From: an uncultured Eubacteriales bacterium
GTDB taxonomy: Bacteria; Bacillota; Clostridia; Oscillospirales; Acutalibacteraceae
NCBI GenBank assembly: GCA_934647945.1
Contig: CAKUFK010000001.1
Location: 310,001 to 374,000 of the forward strand
Direction: 5' to 3'
Length of the DNA: 64,000 nucleotides
Below are positions 51,094 to 61,400 of this stretch, in pieces (position 1 is the first letter of the stretch; each line of letters opens with the position of its first letter). The notes under the pieces are model-generated. The model was not told the origin of the DNA. It was given only the letters and a program-made list of their open reading frames with translations, and ran no database searches. The translations under genes and the position numbers were made by a program.

Positions 51094-52638
51094 ATGCCAG
51101 AAGACAACAATCGCCGGCCGGCCGGCGGCATCGCGATCGAGTGCCGGGGCATCACCAAGTCGTTCGGCACGGTCGTGGCAAACGACGGGATCGACCTATC
51201 GGTGCGGTACGGGGAAATCCTGGCCTTGCTGGGGGAAAACGGATCGGGAAAAACCACGCTTATGAACATGCTGTCGGGGATTTACCATCCCGACGCGGGC
51301 AGCATCTCCATCAGCGGGCATGAGGTGGTCATCAACACCCCGAGTGACGCCATGGAGCTGGGGATCGGCATGATCCATCAGCATTTCAAGCTGGTGGAGG
51401 TGTTCAGCGCGATGGATAACATCGTGCTGGGCGTCCGGGAGCGCTACAGCAAGCCGGCCCTCCTGCGGGAGAAGATCCGGGAACTCGGCGCCGCCTTCGG
51501 CCTGGAAATCGACCCGGACAAAAAGGTATACGACATGTCGGTGAGCGAAAAGCAGACGGTGGAGATCCTCAAGGTGCTGTACCGGGGGGCGCAGATCCTG
51601 ATCCTCGACGAGCCGACCGCCGTACTGACCCCCCAGGAGACGGACAAGCTGTTCCAGATCCTTCGCCGGATGAAGGAGCAGGGCTGCGCGGTCATCATCA
51701 TCACCCACAAGCTGGGCGAGGTGATGGCCATCAGCGACCGGGTGACCATCCTGCGCAAAGGGAAAAGCGTGCAGACGGTCACGACAGCCGAAACCGATGA
51801 AAAGCGGCTGACCGAGCTGATGGTGGGCAAGGCCGTCTCCCTGCAGATCGGCCGTCCGGAGGTGGCGGATCAGGAGGTCCTGCTCAAGGTGGTCGATCTG
51901 ACGGTGGATAGGGAGGACGGCTCCCGCGGTCTCGACGACATCAGCTTTGACATCCGCACCGGGGAAATCCTGGGCGTGGCCGGCGTGGCTGGAAGCGGCC
52001 AGAAGGAGCTGTGCGAGGCCATCGCGGGGTTGATGAAGGCCAGCAAGGGCGCCATCCTCTACAAAAAGGAAAACATCATCGGAAAGACCCCCGCCGAGAT
52101 CATCGACCTCGGCATCAGCATGAGCTTCGTGCCGGAGGACCGGCTGGGAATGGGCCTGGTCGCGTCGATGGGGATGGTGGACAATATGCTCCTCAAATCC
52201 TATCGGAGCCACAAGGGGCCGTTCATCGACAAAAAACCGGCCCGCGCCCTGTCGGAGGAACTGGTGGACCGGCTGGACATCCAGACGGCTTCGGTAGACA
52301 TGCCGGTGCGGATGATGTCGGGCGGCAACGTGCAGAAGGTGCTGCTCGGCCGGGAAATCCATTCCGGCCCCAACCTGCTGATCGCGGCCTATCCGGTCCG
52401 GGGCCTCGACATCCACTCCTCTTTCACGATTTATGATCTGCTCAATGAGCAGAAGCAGCGGCATGTGGCCGTCATCTTTATCGGTGAGGATCTGGACGTG
52501 CTTCTCGAGCTCTCCGACCGGATTCTGGTGCTTTGCAACGGGCGGATCTCGGGGATAGTGGACGCGCGCACGGCGAGAAAGGAAGACATCGGCCTGATGA
52601 TGACCGGAACCGTGATGGAGGAGGTGAAGCCGTCGTGA
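51094..52638 (+). CDS. Nucleoside ABC transporter ATPase (two nucleotide-binding domains)
   Basis: 514 residues, two fused ATPase domains as in NupO/RbsA-type proteins. Domain 1 (about 12-240): Walker A LLGENGSGKTT, signature MSVSEKQTVEILK, Walker B ILILDEPTAVLT. Domain 2 (about 255-505): the Walker A is degenerate (GVAGSGQKE), the signature is MMSGGNVQKVLLGRE, and Walker B reads LLIAAYPVRGLD. This asymmetry is normal for the family. ATG 51094 is chosen over 51055, which has no ribosome site. Overlaps the next gene by four bases. Confidence 0.92.
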   Translation: MPEDNNRRPAGGIAIECRGITKSFGTVVANDGIDLSVRYGEILALLGENGSGKTTLMNMLSGIYHPDAGSISISGHEVVINTPSDAMELGIGMIHQHFKLVEVFSAMDNIVLGVRERYSKPALLREKIRELGAAFGLEIDPDKKVYDMSVSEKQTVEILKVLYRGAQILILDEPTAVLTPQETDKLFQILRRMKEQGCAVIIITHKLGEVMAISDRVTILRKGKSVQTVTTAETDEKRLTELMVGKAVSLQIGRPEVADQEVLLKVVDLTVDREDGSRGLDDISFDIRTGEILGVAGVAGSGQKELCEAIAGLMKASKGAILYKKENIIGKTPAEIIDLGISMSFVPEDRLGMGLVASMGMVDNMLLKSYRSHKGPFIDKKPARALSEELVDRLDIQTASVDMPVRMMSGGNVQKVLLGREIHSGPNLLIAAYPVRGLDIHSSFTIYDLLNEQKQRHVAVIFIGEDLDVLLELSDRILVLCNGRISGIVDARTARKEDIGLMMTGTVMEEVKPS

Positions 52639-53753
52639 CTGGGACCGCACAGCCGGAACGGGGGAAAAAGGAAGCCCTCGTTCGCATTGTCAAACGGGCG
52701 GAGCTGTCCAACAACAAGCGGATGCTTCTCCGCTTGGTCTCGCTGGCGCTTGCCCTGGTGGCGGGCGGGCTGTTCCTGTTCTGCCTCGGATACAATCCTT
52801 TTAAAATTTACGGGACGATGGTCCAGGGCTGCTTCCGCAGCTCCATTGCCTTCCAGGGCACCATGCTGGTTATTATCCCGCTGCTGATCTCATCGCTCGG
52901 CGTGACGCTGGCCTTTAAAATGCGGTTTTGGAACATCGGGGCGGAGGGGCAGATCATCATGGGCGCGATCTTCGCATCCTATTTTGCCCTGTTCCACAGC
53001 GGCTGGCCCCATCCCGTGCTGATTTTCGTCATGTTCATCGCGGGTGCGCTCGGCGGCGGGCTCTGGGGGCTGCTGCCGGCCTTCTTCAAAGTAAAATTCG
53101 GGGCCAACGAGACCCTGTTCACCCTCATGCTCAATTATATCGCGCTGCACTGCATCACCTTTTTGCGGGACGGCCCCTGGGCCGATCCGGATTCCTCCGG
53201 TTTCCCGAAAATCGCCCGGTTTTCAGATAACGCGACGCTCGACCGGGTCTTCGGCGTACATATCGGTTGGATCGTCGCGCTGGTGCTGGTGGTGCTGGTG
53301 TTCATTTACATGACATACACCAAGCAGGGATATGAGATCAGCGTGGTCGGGGAAAGCCAGGCGACGGCCGCGTATGCGGGTATGAACGTCAAAAGGATTG
53401 TGCTGCGCACCATGTTCCTCAGCGGCGCCGTCGCGGGGATCGCCGGCATGGTCCAGGCGACGGGCGCGAACAAGACGCTGGCCGCGGGCGTTGCGGGCGG
53501 CGTCGGCTTCACCGCCATCATCGTGGCGTGGCTGGCCCAGCTCAATCCCTGGGGTATCCTGCTGGTCTCCTCCCTGTTCGGCATCCTGGAGAAGGGGAGC
53601 TCGGTGGTGGAGTCGACCTATCAGCTTTCCAAGGACTCCTCCGACATCCTGCAGGGGATCCTGCTCTTCTTTGTGCTGGGAGCCGAGTTCTTCATCCGTT
53701 ACCGGTTTGTCCGGAGGCAGCGCTCCAAGCAGGCGAAGGGAGGGGATGCGTGA
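52635..53753 (+). CDS. Nucleoside ABC transporter permease 1
   Basis: 372 residues, BPD_transp_2 family, about 9-10 membrane helices. MRFWNIGAEGQIIMGAIFASYF and GANETLFTLMLNYIAL are the signature segments of NupP-like permeases. The GTG start at 52635 (GGAGG 9 bases upstream) overlaps the ATPase stop as GTGA, so translation is coupled. Confidence 0.93.
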   Translation: MTGTAQPERGKKEALVRIVKRAELSNNKRMLLRLVSLALALVAGGLFLFCLGYNPFKIYGTMVQGCFRSSIAFQGTMLVIIPLLISSLGVTLAFKMRFWNIGAEGQIIMGAIFASYFALFHSGWPHPVLIFVMFIAGALGGGLWGLLPAFFKVKFGANETLFTLMLNYIALHCITFLRDGPWADPDSSGFPKIARFSDNATLDRVFGVHIGWIVALVLVVLVFIYMTYTKQGYEISVVGESQATAAYAGMNVKRIVLRTMFLSGAVAGIAGMVQATGANKTLAAGVAGGVGFTAIIVAWLAQLNPWGILLVSSLFGILEKGSSVVESTYQLSKDSSDILQGILLFFVLGAEFFIRYRFVRRQRSKQAKGGDA

Positions 53754-54781
53754 TGGAAACGTGGATCCTCTTTTTAGTCAAGGCGTTCAGCTCCGGCACG
53801 CCGATCCTCTACGGTACGCTGGGCGAGATCGTCAATGAAAAGTCCGGGCACCTGAATCTCGGTGTCCAGGGGATGATGGCGGTCGGCGGGTGTGCCGGAT
53901 TCCTGACGGGCTATTATTCCAACAACTTGTTTTTAGCCCTATTCGCCGCCTTCCTCGGCGGGGTCCTGACCTCGCTGATCTACGCGTTCCTCACCGTCAC
54001 CCTCATGGCCAATCAAAACGTCACCGGGCTGACGCTCACCATCTTCGGAGTGGGGCTGGCCAACTTTATCGGCAAATTCGCGCTCAACCGGACCCCGACC
54101 GGGACCCTCAAGCTCCCGGACGGCATCGCCGGGCAGCTCAAAGACATCCGCTTTCCGTTTTTGGAAAAAATCCCCGGCGTGGGTCCTTGGCTCTACACCC
54201 TTTTCTCCTTCAACATTTTCGTCTACCTCGCGGTGGCCATCGCCGTTGTGCTGGCGGTGTACATCAATCACACCAAAACCGGACGGAATCTGCGGGCTAT
54301 CGGGGAAAACCCCGCCGCCGCGGACGCGGCAGGCATCCATGTCACCCGGATGAAATACATTCATCTTCTCCTCGGCGGCGGGATCTGCGGCCTGGGCGGC
54401 GCCTATGCTTCCATGATCATCGGCAACGGCGTTTGGATCAGCGATTTCATCGGGGATCTGGGATGGATCGCGCTGGCGCTCGTCATCTTTGCGGCGTGGA
54501 ATCCCGGCAAAGCGGTGCTGGGCTCTTTCCTCTTCGGGGCGCTGCGGGTGCTGCGGTTTTACCTCTCTTCGCTCATCCTGGTTTTCGCCGATCTCTTTCC
54601 CGGGATCCGCAGGCCAATCGAAAGCCTGGCAAGCGGGGTGCAGAGTATCCCGGGTGCCTTCTACGACATGCTCCCCTTCCTGATGACCGCTCTGGTACTG
54701 GTGGTCACCTCCATGCGGAAATCCAGGGAGCGGCTCCAGCCCGCGAGCTGTGGTATCAATTATTTCCGGGAGGATCGTTGA
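53753..54781 (+). CDS. Nucleoside ABC transporter permease 2
   Basis: 342 residues, NupQ-like BPD_transp_2 permease. Opening AFSSGTPILYGTLGEIVNEKSGHLNLGVQGMMAVGG is the family hallmark; later NQNVTGLTLTIFGVGLANFIG and ENPAAADAAGIHVTRMKY. ATG 53753 shares a base with the previous stop (TGATG) and has GGGAGGGG upstream. Ends the operon at a strong terminator. Confidence 0.93.
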   Translation: METWILFLVKAFSSGTPILYGTLGEIVNEKSGHLNLGVQGMMAVGGCAGFLTGYYSNNLFLALFAAFLGGVLTSLIYAFLTVTLMANQNVTGLTLTIFGVGLANFIGKFALNRTPTGTLKLPDGIAGQLKDIRFPFLEKIPGVGPWLYTLFSFNIFVYLAVAIAVVLAVYINHTKTGRNLRAIGENPAAADAAGIHVTRMKYIHLLLGGGICGLGGAYASMIIGNGVWISDFIGDLGWIALALVIFAAWNPGKAVLGSFLFGALRVLRFYLSSLILVFADLFPGIRRPIESLASGVQSIPGAFYDMLPFLMTALVLVVTSMRKSRERLQPASCGINYFREDR

Positions 54782-54815
54782 TTCGCCGGACGGCAAAACC
54801 GGCGGCGTGCCATAC

Positions 54816-54858
54816 AAAACCCCCGTGGATCCCCTGACTGGGACCCGCGGGGGTTTTT
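54816..54858 (+). terminator. Terminator of the xpt-nucleoside transporter operon
   Basis: AAAACCCCCG pairs with CGGGGGTTTT around an inner partial stem, followed by further T, 35 bp after the last permease stop. Confidence 0.88.
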
Positions 54859-54920
54859 GAGCAGGGCGGTTAAGAGCCTCCGGCCCAAATCCGCCCTGCC
54901 CCTATCATTCTCACGGCATC

Positions 54921-55418
54921 CTAACCGAAAAGGCCGCCGGACGATATCGTTCCGTCCGCCTCCACACACACCTCGAGCGCGTGGCCGGCAAAATAGTCTG
55001 GGTCACAGACCAGCATCAGCTCCATCCGGAACCGGCCGTTCCCTTCCTTTCCGTTCAAGACGAGGCTCTCCGGCCGCAGGCTGGCGCAGAACGCCTCCGG
55101 CGTGATGGGGAAAAAGACCTTCTGCCCATCCTCCATGATATAGCATTCGGCATCTTCCTCTTCCGCCAGTTCCGCGGACGATGCCCAGTCCTGCGCCAAG
55201 TCCGGGCCGCCGTCATCCAGCAGGGCTTTCTCGACGCCCGCCCGGTTGTTTTCCAGCCATTCCAGCCGTTGCTCGACGGCGGGGAGCGCGGCCTCCAGGG
55301 CCCGGGCCTTGTCCTCTCTCTCCGGCAGATCCAACCCGACAAACACATCCTGCCCCCAGAGCCGGCAGCGGCCTTCATAGGTATAGTCGCGGCTTTCCTG
55401 CAACGTCAAATCCCGCAT
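54921..55418 (-). CDS. Hypothetical protein, possibly DUF2262-like
   Basis: 165 residues, acidic and soluble. The C-terminal YFAGHALEVCVEADGTISSGGLFG resembles the ending of DUF2262-type proteins of Firmicutes (weak recognition); before it is an acidic central region with AELAEEEDAECYIMEDGQKV. No catalytic motif is evident. Start ATG 55418 has AAGGAGGG. Stands alone between the nucleoside operon terminator and the kinase operon. Confidence 0.65.
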   Translation of the reverse strand: MRDLTLQESRDYTYEGRCRLWGQDVFVGLDLPEREDKARALEAALPAVEQRLEWLENNRAGVEKALLDDGGPDLAQDWASSAELAEEEDAECYIMEDGQKVFFPITPEAFCASLRPESLVLNGKEGNGRFRMELMLVCDPDYFAGHALEVCVEADGTISSGGLFG

Positions 55419-55533
55419 GTGAATCCCTCCTTCTTTCTAGGTAAGCACTGATTGAATCCAGTGGATGGATTGATGAAGGGGATTTCCCCCACAACAAGGA
55501 AAAAGCGCAAGAATACCGTGCCCTTCTTTCAAA

Positions 55534-58359
55534 CTAATCATCCTTTCTGTTTATCGGCATATATGGCACACCGTCCCCCTTTGCCAAGGCGCCGCGCAGC
55601 ACCTCATACAAGTGATGGACGTCGATTGGTTTCGGGACGAACCCGGTCATGCCGGCCTGCCCGGCCATCTCCATGTCCTCCCGGAAGGCATTGGCGGTCA
55701 TGGCGATGATCGGGACGGCAGGAGCGTCAGAGTGTTCCAAAGCGCGAATGGCACGGGCCGCCTCCAGCCCGTTCATCTCGGGCATCCGGATATCCATGAG
55801 CACCGCCTGGAACCCTCCCGGCGGCGTATTTTGGAACACCGCCAACGCCTCTTTCCCGTTTTTCGCCCGGGTAACGGATGCCCCCTGCGCCTGCAGCAGT
55901 TCGGTCACGATCTGGGCGTTGATATCGTTATCCTCCACCACTAGGATATGAGCACCCCGGAACATCTCCCCGCCGGGGGATGTGTCCGCCGCGGCCGGAT
56001 GCCGCACCCGGCCCCGAGGCAGCGCGATCGTGAAATAGAACTCGCTGCCGGCCCCGGGACGGCTGTTCAACTTGAGTTCGCCGCCCATACGTTCCACGAT
56101 GTTCTGGCTGATCGCCAGTCCAAGGCCCGTCCCCTGGCTTTTGGAGCTGTTGGGCCCGAGCTGTTCAAAGCTGCCAAACACCCGCTTCTGATCTTCGGCG
56201 GCGATCCCCACCCCCGTATCGATAACCCGGAATGTCAGAACGGCATCCTTTTCCGATGAGGCGTCCTCGCTCACGCACAGCCGAACGGTTCCCCCGGACG
56301 GGGTGAACTTGAAGGCGTTGGACAGCAAATTGAGCAGCACCTGGCGCAGCCGGATAGCGTCCCCGATCAATTCGTCGTCCCGGATATCCTCTTCCATATG
56401 GAAATGCAGCTGCCGGCGGTCGGCTTCGGCCAGCATCATATTCTCGATCTCATTCAGCACGCCGCCCAGAGAAAACGGCTCGGCAGCCATATCCATCTTC
56501 CCGTTTTCGATCCGGCTCATATCCAGAATATCATTGATCAGCTCCAACAGATACCGGGAGGAGGATTTGATTTTGGAGAGGTTTTCCCGGGCTTTTTCCG
56601 GCAGGCCCTCCATCATGCCCGTCAGATCCGTCAACCCGACGATCGCGTTCATCGGTGTGCGGATCTCATGGCTCATTTTTGAAAGGAAGTCGCTTTTGGC
56701 CCGGCTTTCCGCCTCCGCCTTTTCCAATTCGCCGCGCATCACGGCGGCGTGCAGGCGGGCTCTCGATATGATGATGACAGTGGCCAGGATCAAAAGGAGA
56801 AACACCGACACCACCGATATAGCCAGCGTGGGATTGCCGTATAGGATGCTGGAAAGGGAGAGCCGTGTGTTGCCGACGGAAATGATGTTCCGGCTGGTAA
56901 TAACGGCTTTCTGCTCATCGGTGAGGCTGTTGATCGCCTTGTTGAGAATCGAAAGGAGGCTGGCGTCGGCGGGTTTCGCCAGCGCAAACCCCATCTCCAG
57001 GCTGTCGTTGATCAGGTTGACCTGCATCACATTGGTGAAATTGTGCTGCTGGATGATATACTCCAGGTTAAAGGCCAGCCCGTAGTAAAAATCGATCTTG
57101 CCGCGGTTGACATCGGCCAGCGCCTTGGCGGTATCCGAGTAGTAGCGGACTTCGTCCGCCACAATGCCTTCCGGCATGACACGCCCCTCCATGACACCGC
57201 CGGTCAGCCCCTGTTCGGGATAGCCGGATTCCTTGTTGCGCACAAGGATAGAATCCATTTCAACATACGCCGCCGACAATGCCAGCCCTTGATCCATTGC
57301 GTCCTTTTCCGTGCCGAGGAAAAAACCGAGCATATCGGCCTCGCCCCGTTGGACCGCACGCACCGATTCCGCATAGCTGTCGCAGTAAATATAGGAGAAG
57401 CGCAGGCCCGAATAGCCGGCGATCTCGCCGAGCACATCGGATACGAAGCCGTCATGACTGTCGTTGTTGTTCAGGCAGATCATCGGGTGCCAGTTGTAGG
57501 GCACCGCCACGCTCACCGTCTCTTTTTCCGCGACGTACGCTTTCTCCTCCTCGCTCAGGCGGATGCTTCCGGTTTCAGCCGCGGTGAAATTGGCGGCATA
57601 GCGTTTTTCGGCAAACAGGGGATCGGCCTCGTATATCCGCGCGAGCGCCATGTTCAGCCCATCGAGAACCTCCTGATTACCCGGCGTGGTGACGATGTAA
57701 TGGGGCTGCGAATCAAAGGTCGCGGCAACCACAAAATCCCCGCGGGTATCCGTGCTGTTGCCGAGCAGCAGGTCGACCTCGCCGCTTTCCAGAAACCGGT
57801 TCAGGTTGCCGGTGACCATGAGCTCCTCATACGTATAGGTCCGGAGGGTGCAGTCCAGGGCGTTGATCTCCAGATAGGCCTGCAATCGGCGGATATTTTC
57901 ATGGTTGCGCTCAAACACGCCGATTGTCTTGCCGGAGAAACTGCCGAGGTCATAGCTCTTGATGCTTTTGTCATCCTCGCGCGCCAGCAGCGTTATCTGG
58001 CTGTACCCGCAGCTGTATTCCGGATAGGCAAAGTATTGTGTAAAGCTGTCCGCATAATAGGTCCCGCCGGCCAGATCGAAATCGCCGGCCAGGAACCGGT
58101 CCACCATACTGTTATTGTCCACGTCCACAAATTCATATTGCCACCCGGTGTATTTGGCAATCTCATTGAGGAAGTCCACGACCAGGCCGTACCGCCGCCC
58201 ATCCGGGGCGGTCATGGTGTACCCTTCCGACTGGGGGAAGGCCACCCGCAGCACCGTCCGTTCCTCCGCCGCCGAGGGAAGTGCCGTCGGCAGCATCAGG
58301 AACAGCGCGGCCAGCAATGCCGCTCCCCGTTTCCGCCCATGTCCGAACCCCGATTTCAT
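55534..58359 (-). CDS. Hybrid sensor histidine kinase with two extracellular solute-binding domains
   Basis: 941 residues. Signal peptide 1-31, two tandem SBP_bac_3 (amino-acid-binding-like) sensor domains at about 35-255 and 280-490, membrane helix 508-531, HisKA with His564 in MSHEIRTPM, HATPase at about 660-780 (NLLSNAFKFTP, DTGVGIA, GTGLGLAIS), and a receiver domain 803-925 with Asp856 in VLMDIRMP and Lys910. As in BvgS-like kinases the phosphate would pass His-Asp-His, and the HPt gene of the same operon can supply the second His. The longer frame upstream of ATG 58359 has no support. Ligand unknown. Confidence 0.93.
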   Translation of the reverse strand: MKSGFGHGRKRGAALLAALFLMLPTALPSAAEERTVLRVAFPQSEGYTMTAPDGRRYGLVVDFLNEIAKYTGWQYEFVDVDNNSMVDRFLAGDFDLAGGTYYADSFTQYFAYPEYSCGYSQITLLAREDDKSIKSYDLGSFSGKTIGVFERNHENIRRLQAYLEINALDCTLRTYTYEELMVTGNLNRFLESGEVDLLLGNSTDTRGDFVVAATFDSQPHYIVTTPGNQEVLDGLNMALARIYEADPLFAEKRYAANFTAAETGSIRLSEEEKAYVAEKETVSVAVPYNWHPMICLNNNDSHDGFVSDVLGEIAGYSGLRFSYIYCDSYAESVRAVQRGEADMLGFFLGTEKDAMDQGLALSAAYVEMDSILVRNKESGYPEQGLTGGVMEGRVMPEGIVADEVRYYSDTAKALADVNRGKIDFYYGLAFNLEYIIQQHNFTNVMQVNLINDSLEMGFALAKPADASLLSILNKAINSLTDEQKAVITSRNIISVGNTRLSLSSILYGNPTLAISVVSVFLLLILATVIIISRARLHAAVMRGELEKAEAESRAKSDFLSKMSHEIRTPMNAIVGLTDLTGMMEGLPEKARENLSKIKSSSRYLLELINDILDMSRIENGKMDMAAEPFSLGGVLNEIENMMLAEADRRQLHFHMEEDIRDDELIGDAIRLRQVLLNLLSNAFKFTPSGGTVRLCVSEDASSEKDAVLTFRVIDTGVGIAAEDQKRVFGSFEQLGPNSSKSQGTGLGLAISQNIVERMGGELKLNSRPGAGSEFYFTIALPRGRVRHPAAADTSPGGEMFRGAHILVVEDNDINAQIVTELLQAQGASVTRAKNGKEALAVFQNTPPGGFQAVLMDIRMPEMNGLEAARAIRALEHSDAPAVPIIAMTANAFREDMEMAGQAGMTGFVPKPIDVHHLYEVLRGALAKGDGVPYMPINRKDD

Positions 58360-58400
58360 ACACGCATCCTCTCTTTCCGCAGGGTATTGACCTCGCTGCC

Positions 58401-61400
58401 TCAGCCATCCCATCCTCCGTCCGGCGAATCGATGAAAGCGGGGGCCCGCCCGCCGTCCGGCGGCATATACGGCGAGATGTTCCGGCAGGAAACCAGGCAG
58501 GCCTTCCGCCGGTCCCAGTCCACCATGGAGGCGTCGGCCAGGAGCCAAAGCCCCAGATACGGATTGTAAATCTCCCTGGTGCATTGGCCGGCATCCCGTG
58601 CCCCTTCGAGCACACAGTTTTCACAAGGGACATCTCTTCGATAAAACAACTCGTAGCACCGCCGGCCGGGCTCCGCCTCCGGCACCAGCTCCTTGGTTTT
58701 TTGGTTGACATACCGTATCGTGTACGTTTCCGGGTCCAGCACGTACAGAAAGACCTCTTGATGGTCGAGCACGCTGCGCAGATTGGAAAGGGTATCCGTC
58801 AGGGCCTCCTGCGCCCGGCTTTTTAGGAGGAACACGCACAGCAGCTTGCCGACGAAGGTTAACGCATCGATCTGCTCCCTTGTCCATAAACGCCGCACCT
58901 TGCAGTCGTCAAAGCCCACAAAGCCATAAAACGCGCCGCCGTCCCGGATCGCGTACTGCAGCACCGACAGGACGCCCTGCCTTTCGAGAAGCGAGCGCTG
59001 CCAGTCGGGCAGTTTCCGGATATCTGGGCAATAGAAAATACCGTTCTCATCGAAATTATCCCGGTAATCTTGTCCTCCCTGCCGGTAAGGTACGGCCTGG
59101 AGCGTATCCTTTTGAGGAGACGTTCCACTCTCACACCACTCAAAGGTATTGCGGCACGCCTCCTGCCCATCCACGTTTTCAAAAATATAGGCCCGGCTGA
59201 CCCCAAATGTATCCCCGATCAGCTCCAAAATGGACGTAACCGCCTGTTCCCTATCCAGGGCACTGTAGAGGATATCGAAGGCCCTGACCGTCAATTCGGA
59301 AAGACTCCACTGCTCCGGCAGGTCGGAATCGATTTCGGTCCGCCTGCCCATATCCCGGCCGGACAATACGCCGACAGGGCCGTCCTCCATCTCCTCCTGG
59401 TACCGGGCATACTGGTTCTTCCCCGCTCCTTTGGCGCGGTAAAGCGCCCGGTCGGCCTGATTGAACAGCAACGGGAACCCGGCCGTCCCGCCTTTGGAAA
59501 AGGCCAGGCCGATGCTGCAGGAAAACGCCAGATCATCCATGTTTTCCCGGAACAGGTCCTGCAGAGTCCGGATGGCCTCCGCCGCGCGTTGCTCCGCCAC
59601 TTCCTCCCGGCGGATGTTCGGCATGAAGATCATGAACTCGTCCCCGCCGATCCTGGCCACGATATCGTTCCCCCGGAACAATCCTTCGATTTTCTCCGCC
59701 ATCTCGACGAGTACCGCGTCCCCGAACATGTGACCATACCGGTCGTTGATCCGCTTGAAATCGTCCACATCCAGCAGCATCAGCACAGACAGCTCCTCCG
59801 GCCGGGCATCCCGGAGGTGGCCCGCCACCCGTTCCTGTGCCGCCGCCCGGTTATAGAGGCCGGTCAGCGCGTCCCGCATCGCCCGGTCCTCCAGCTCCGC
59901 CGAGGTCCGTTTCTGGGAATCGATATCCAGCATCACCCCCACCGCTTTGAACGGCTTGCCGTCCACATCGTACTGGGCGGTGGCCCGGGCCCGGCGCCAG
60001 CGGTATTTCCCCTCCGCGTCGGCGATGCGGAACTCCGCTTCCTTATAGGGGACCCCGGCCGTCATGGCGTCCATCAGGCCGGTAAAGACCGGGATATCGT
60101 CGGGATGCAGATGGGACGCCTTGAGGATTTCGGTACGGACATGGCGCTGAATCGGCGGATAGCCGTACTGCTTCTCCCAGTTGGAGGAGAAAAACAGCTC
60201 GTCCTTCTGGATATCCCATTCAAAAATGATGTCGTTGGTCTGATTGGTGATGATATTGTGCCGCTCCAGCGACAGACGGAGCTCCTCTTCCGCCTGTTTG
60301 GACCGGGTGATGTCCAGCAGTATGCTGTAGGCGACTTCTTCTCCGGCCTCTTGTGCCGGCATGCAGCGCTCCGACACCCAGACGATGCGGCCGTCCTTTG
60401 CTACAAGGCGGTATTCGAGTTCCAAAACCCGACCGGTGTTGCGCTGCTGCCGGAACTGTCCCTGCAGTTTCTGCCGGTCGGCGGGATAAACCAGCTCCAT
60501 GTAGCGGTTCTGAAACCGCTGTTCCATTTCCCGGTCCGAATACCCCAGCAAATTCGTCAGGCCCCGGTTGGCCCGCAGGATCGTGAAATGCCGGTCACAG
60601 CGAAATTTCTGGATACCGCCCAGCAGGCGGTCGACCACGCGGGTATATTCCGTCTGCTCCAGAGCCATACCGGACGCCGTCTCAGGAGGAATCTGCCCCG
60701 TCCGTTCCTTCTGCCAAAGAAGCAGAACCCGGCGGTGGCGGGGGTTGTCCAGATCGAGGCGCAGGAGAGAGGCACGGCACCAGACATAGGCCCCGGTTTC
60801 CCGGTCAAGCACACGGTAGCGCCTGTCCCGCCGGGTCAGCCCCTCGTCGAACAATTCCTGCACGTATCCGCCAAGCAGGCGCAGCGCTTCCTCCCGGTCG
60901 TCCGGATGGACCGCCGTCCCGACAAACGCCCGGATGGATTCCTCAAAGCTGCCGCCCGCGCGAAGCGGCGCGAAATCCGGGTCCGCCAGATACACCAGAT
61001 GATAGATCCCGGTATTCAGATCCACCTCCATGACGGTGGAATCGGTATACCGAAGCAAGGCAAAATATTTGAGCTGGCTCTGTTCGAGCGTGTTTTCCGT
61101 TATCCCGTTCAGGGTGTGTTCGGTATAGGGCCGCCCGCCCTCTTCTACATCCGCCGGAAGGCCGTCGGCATATTCTCGAGACAGCCGCGCAAAGGGTTCC
61201 CGCACGTTTTTGAAGCATTCCAGGAGCCGGGGAGAGAACGCGCCGCATTCGCCGTTGAGAATCATGCTGAACGCGCGGCTCTGTGGGATCGCCTTCTTGT
61301 ATATCCGGTCGGTCGTTAGTGCGTCATAGCAGTCGGCTATTGCCACCACCTGTGCGCAGATGGGGATACTGTCGCCCTTCAGCCCGTCCGGATATCCCCC

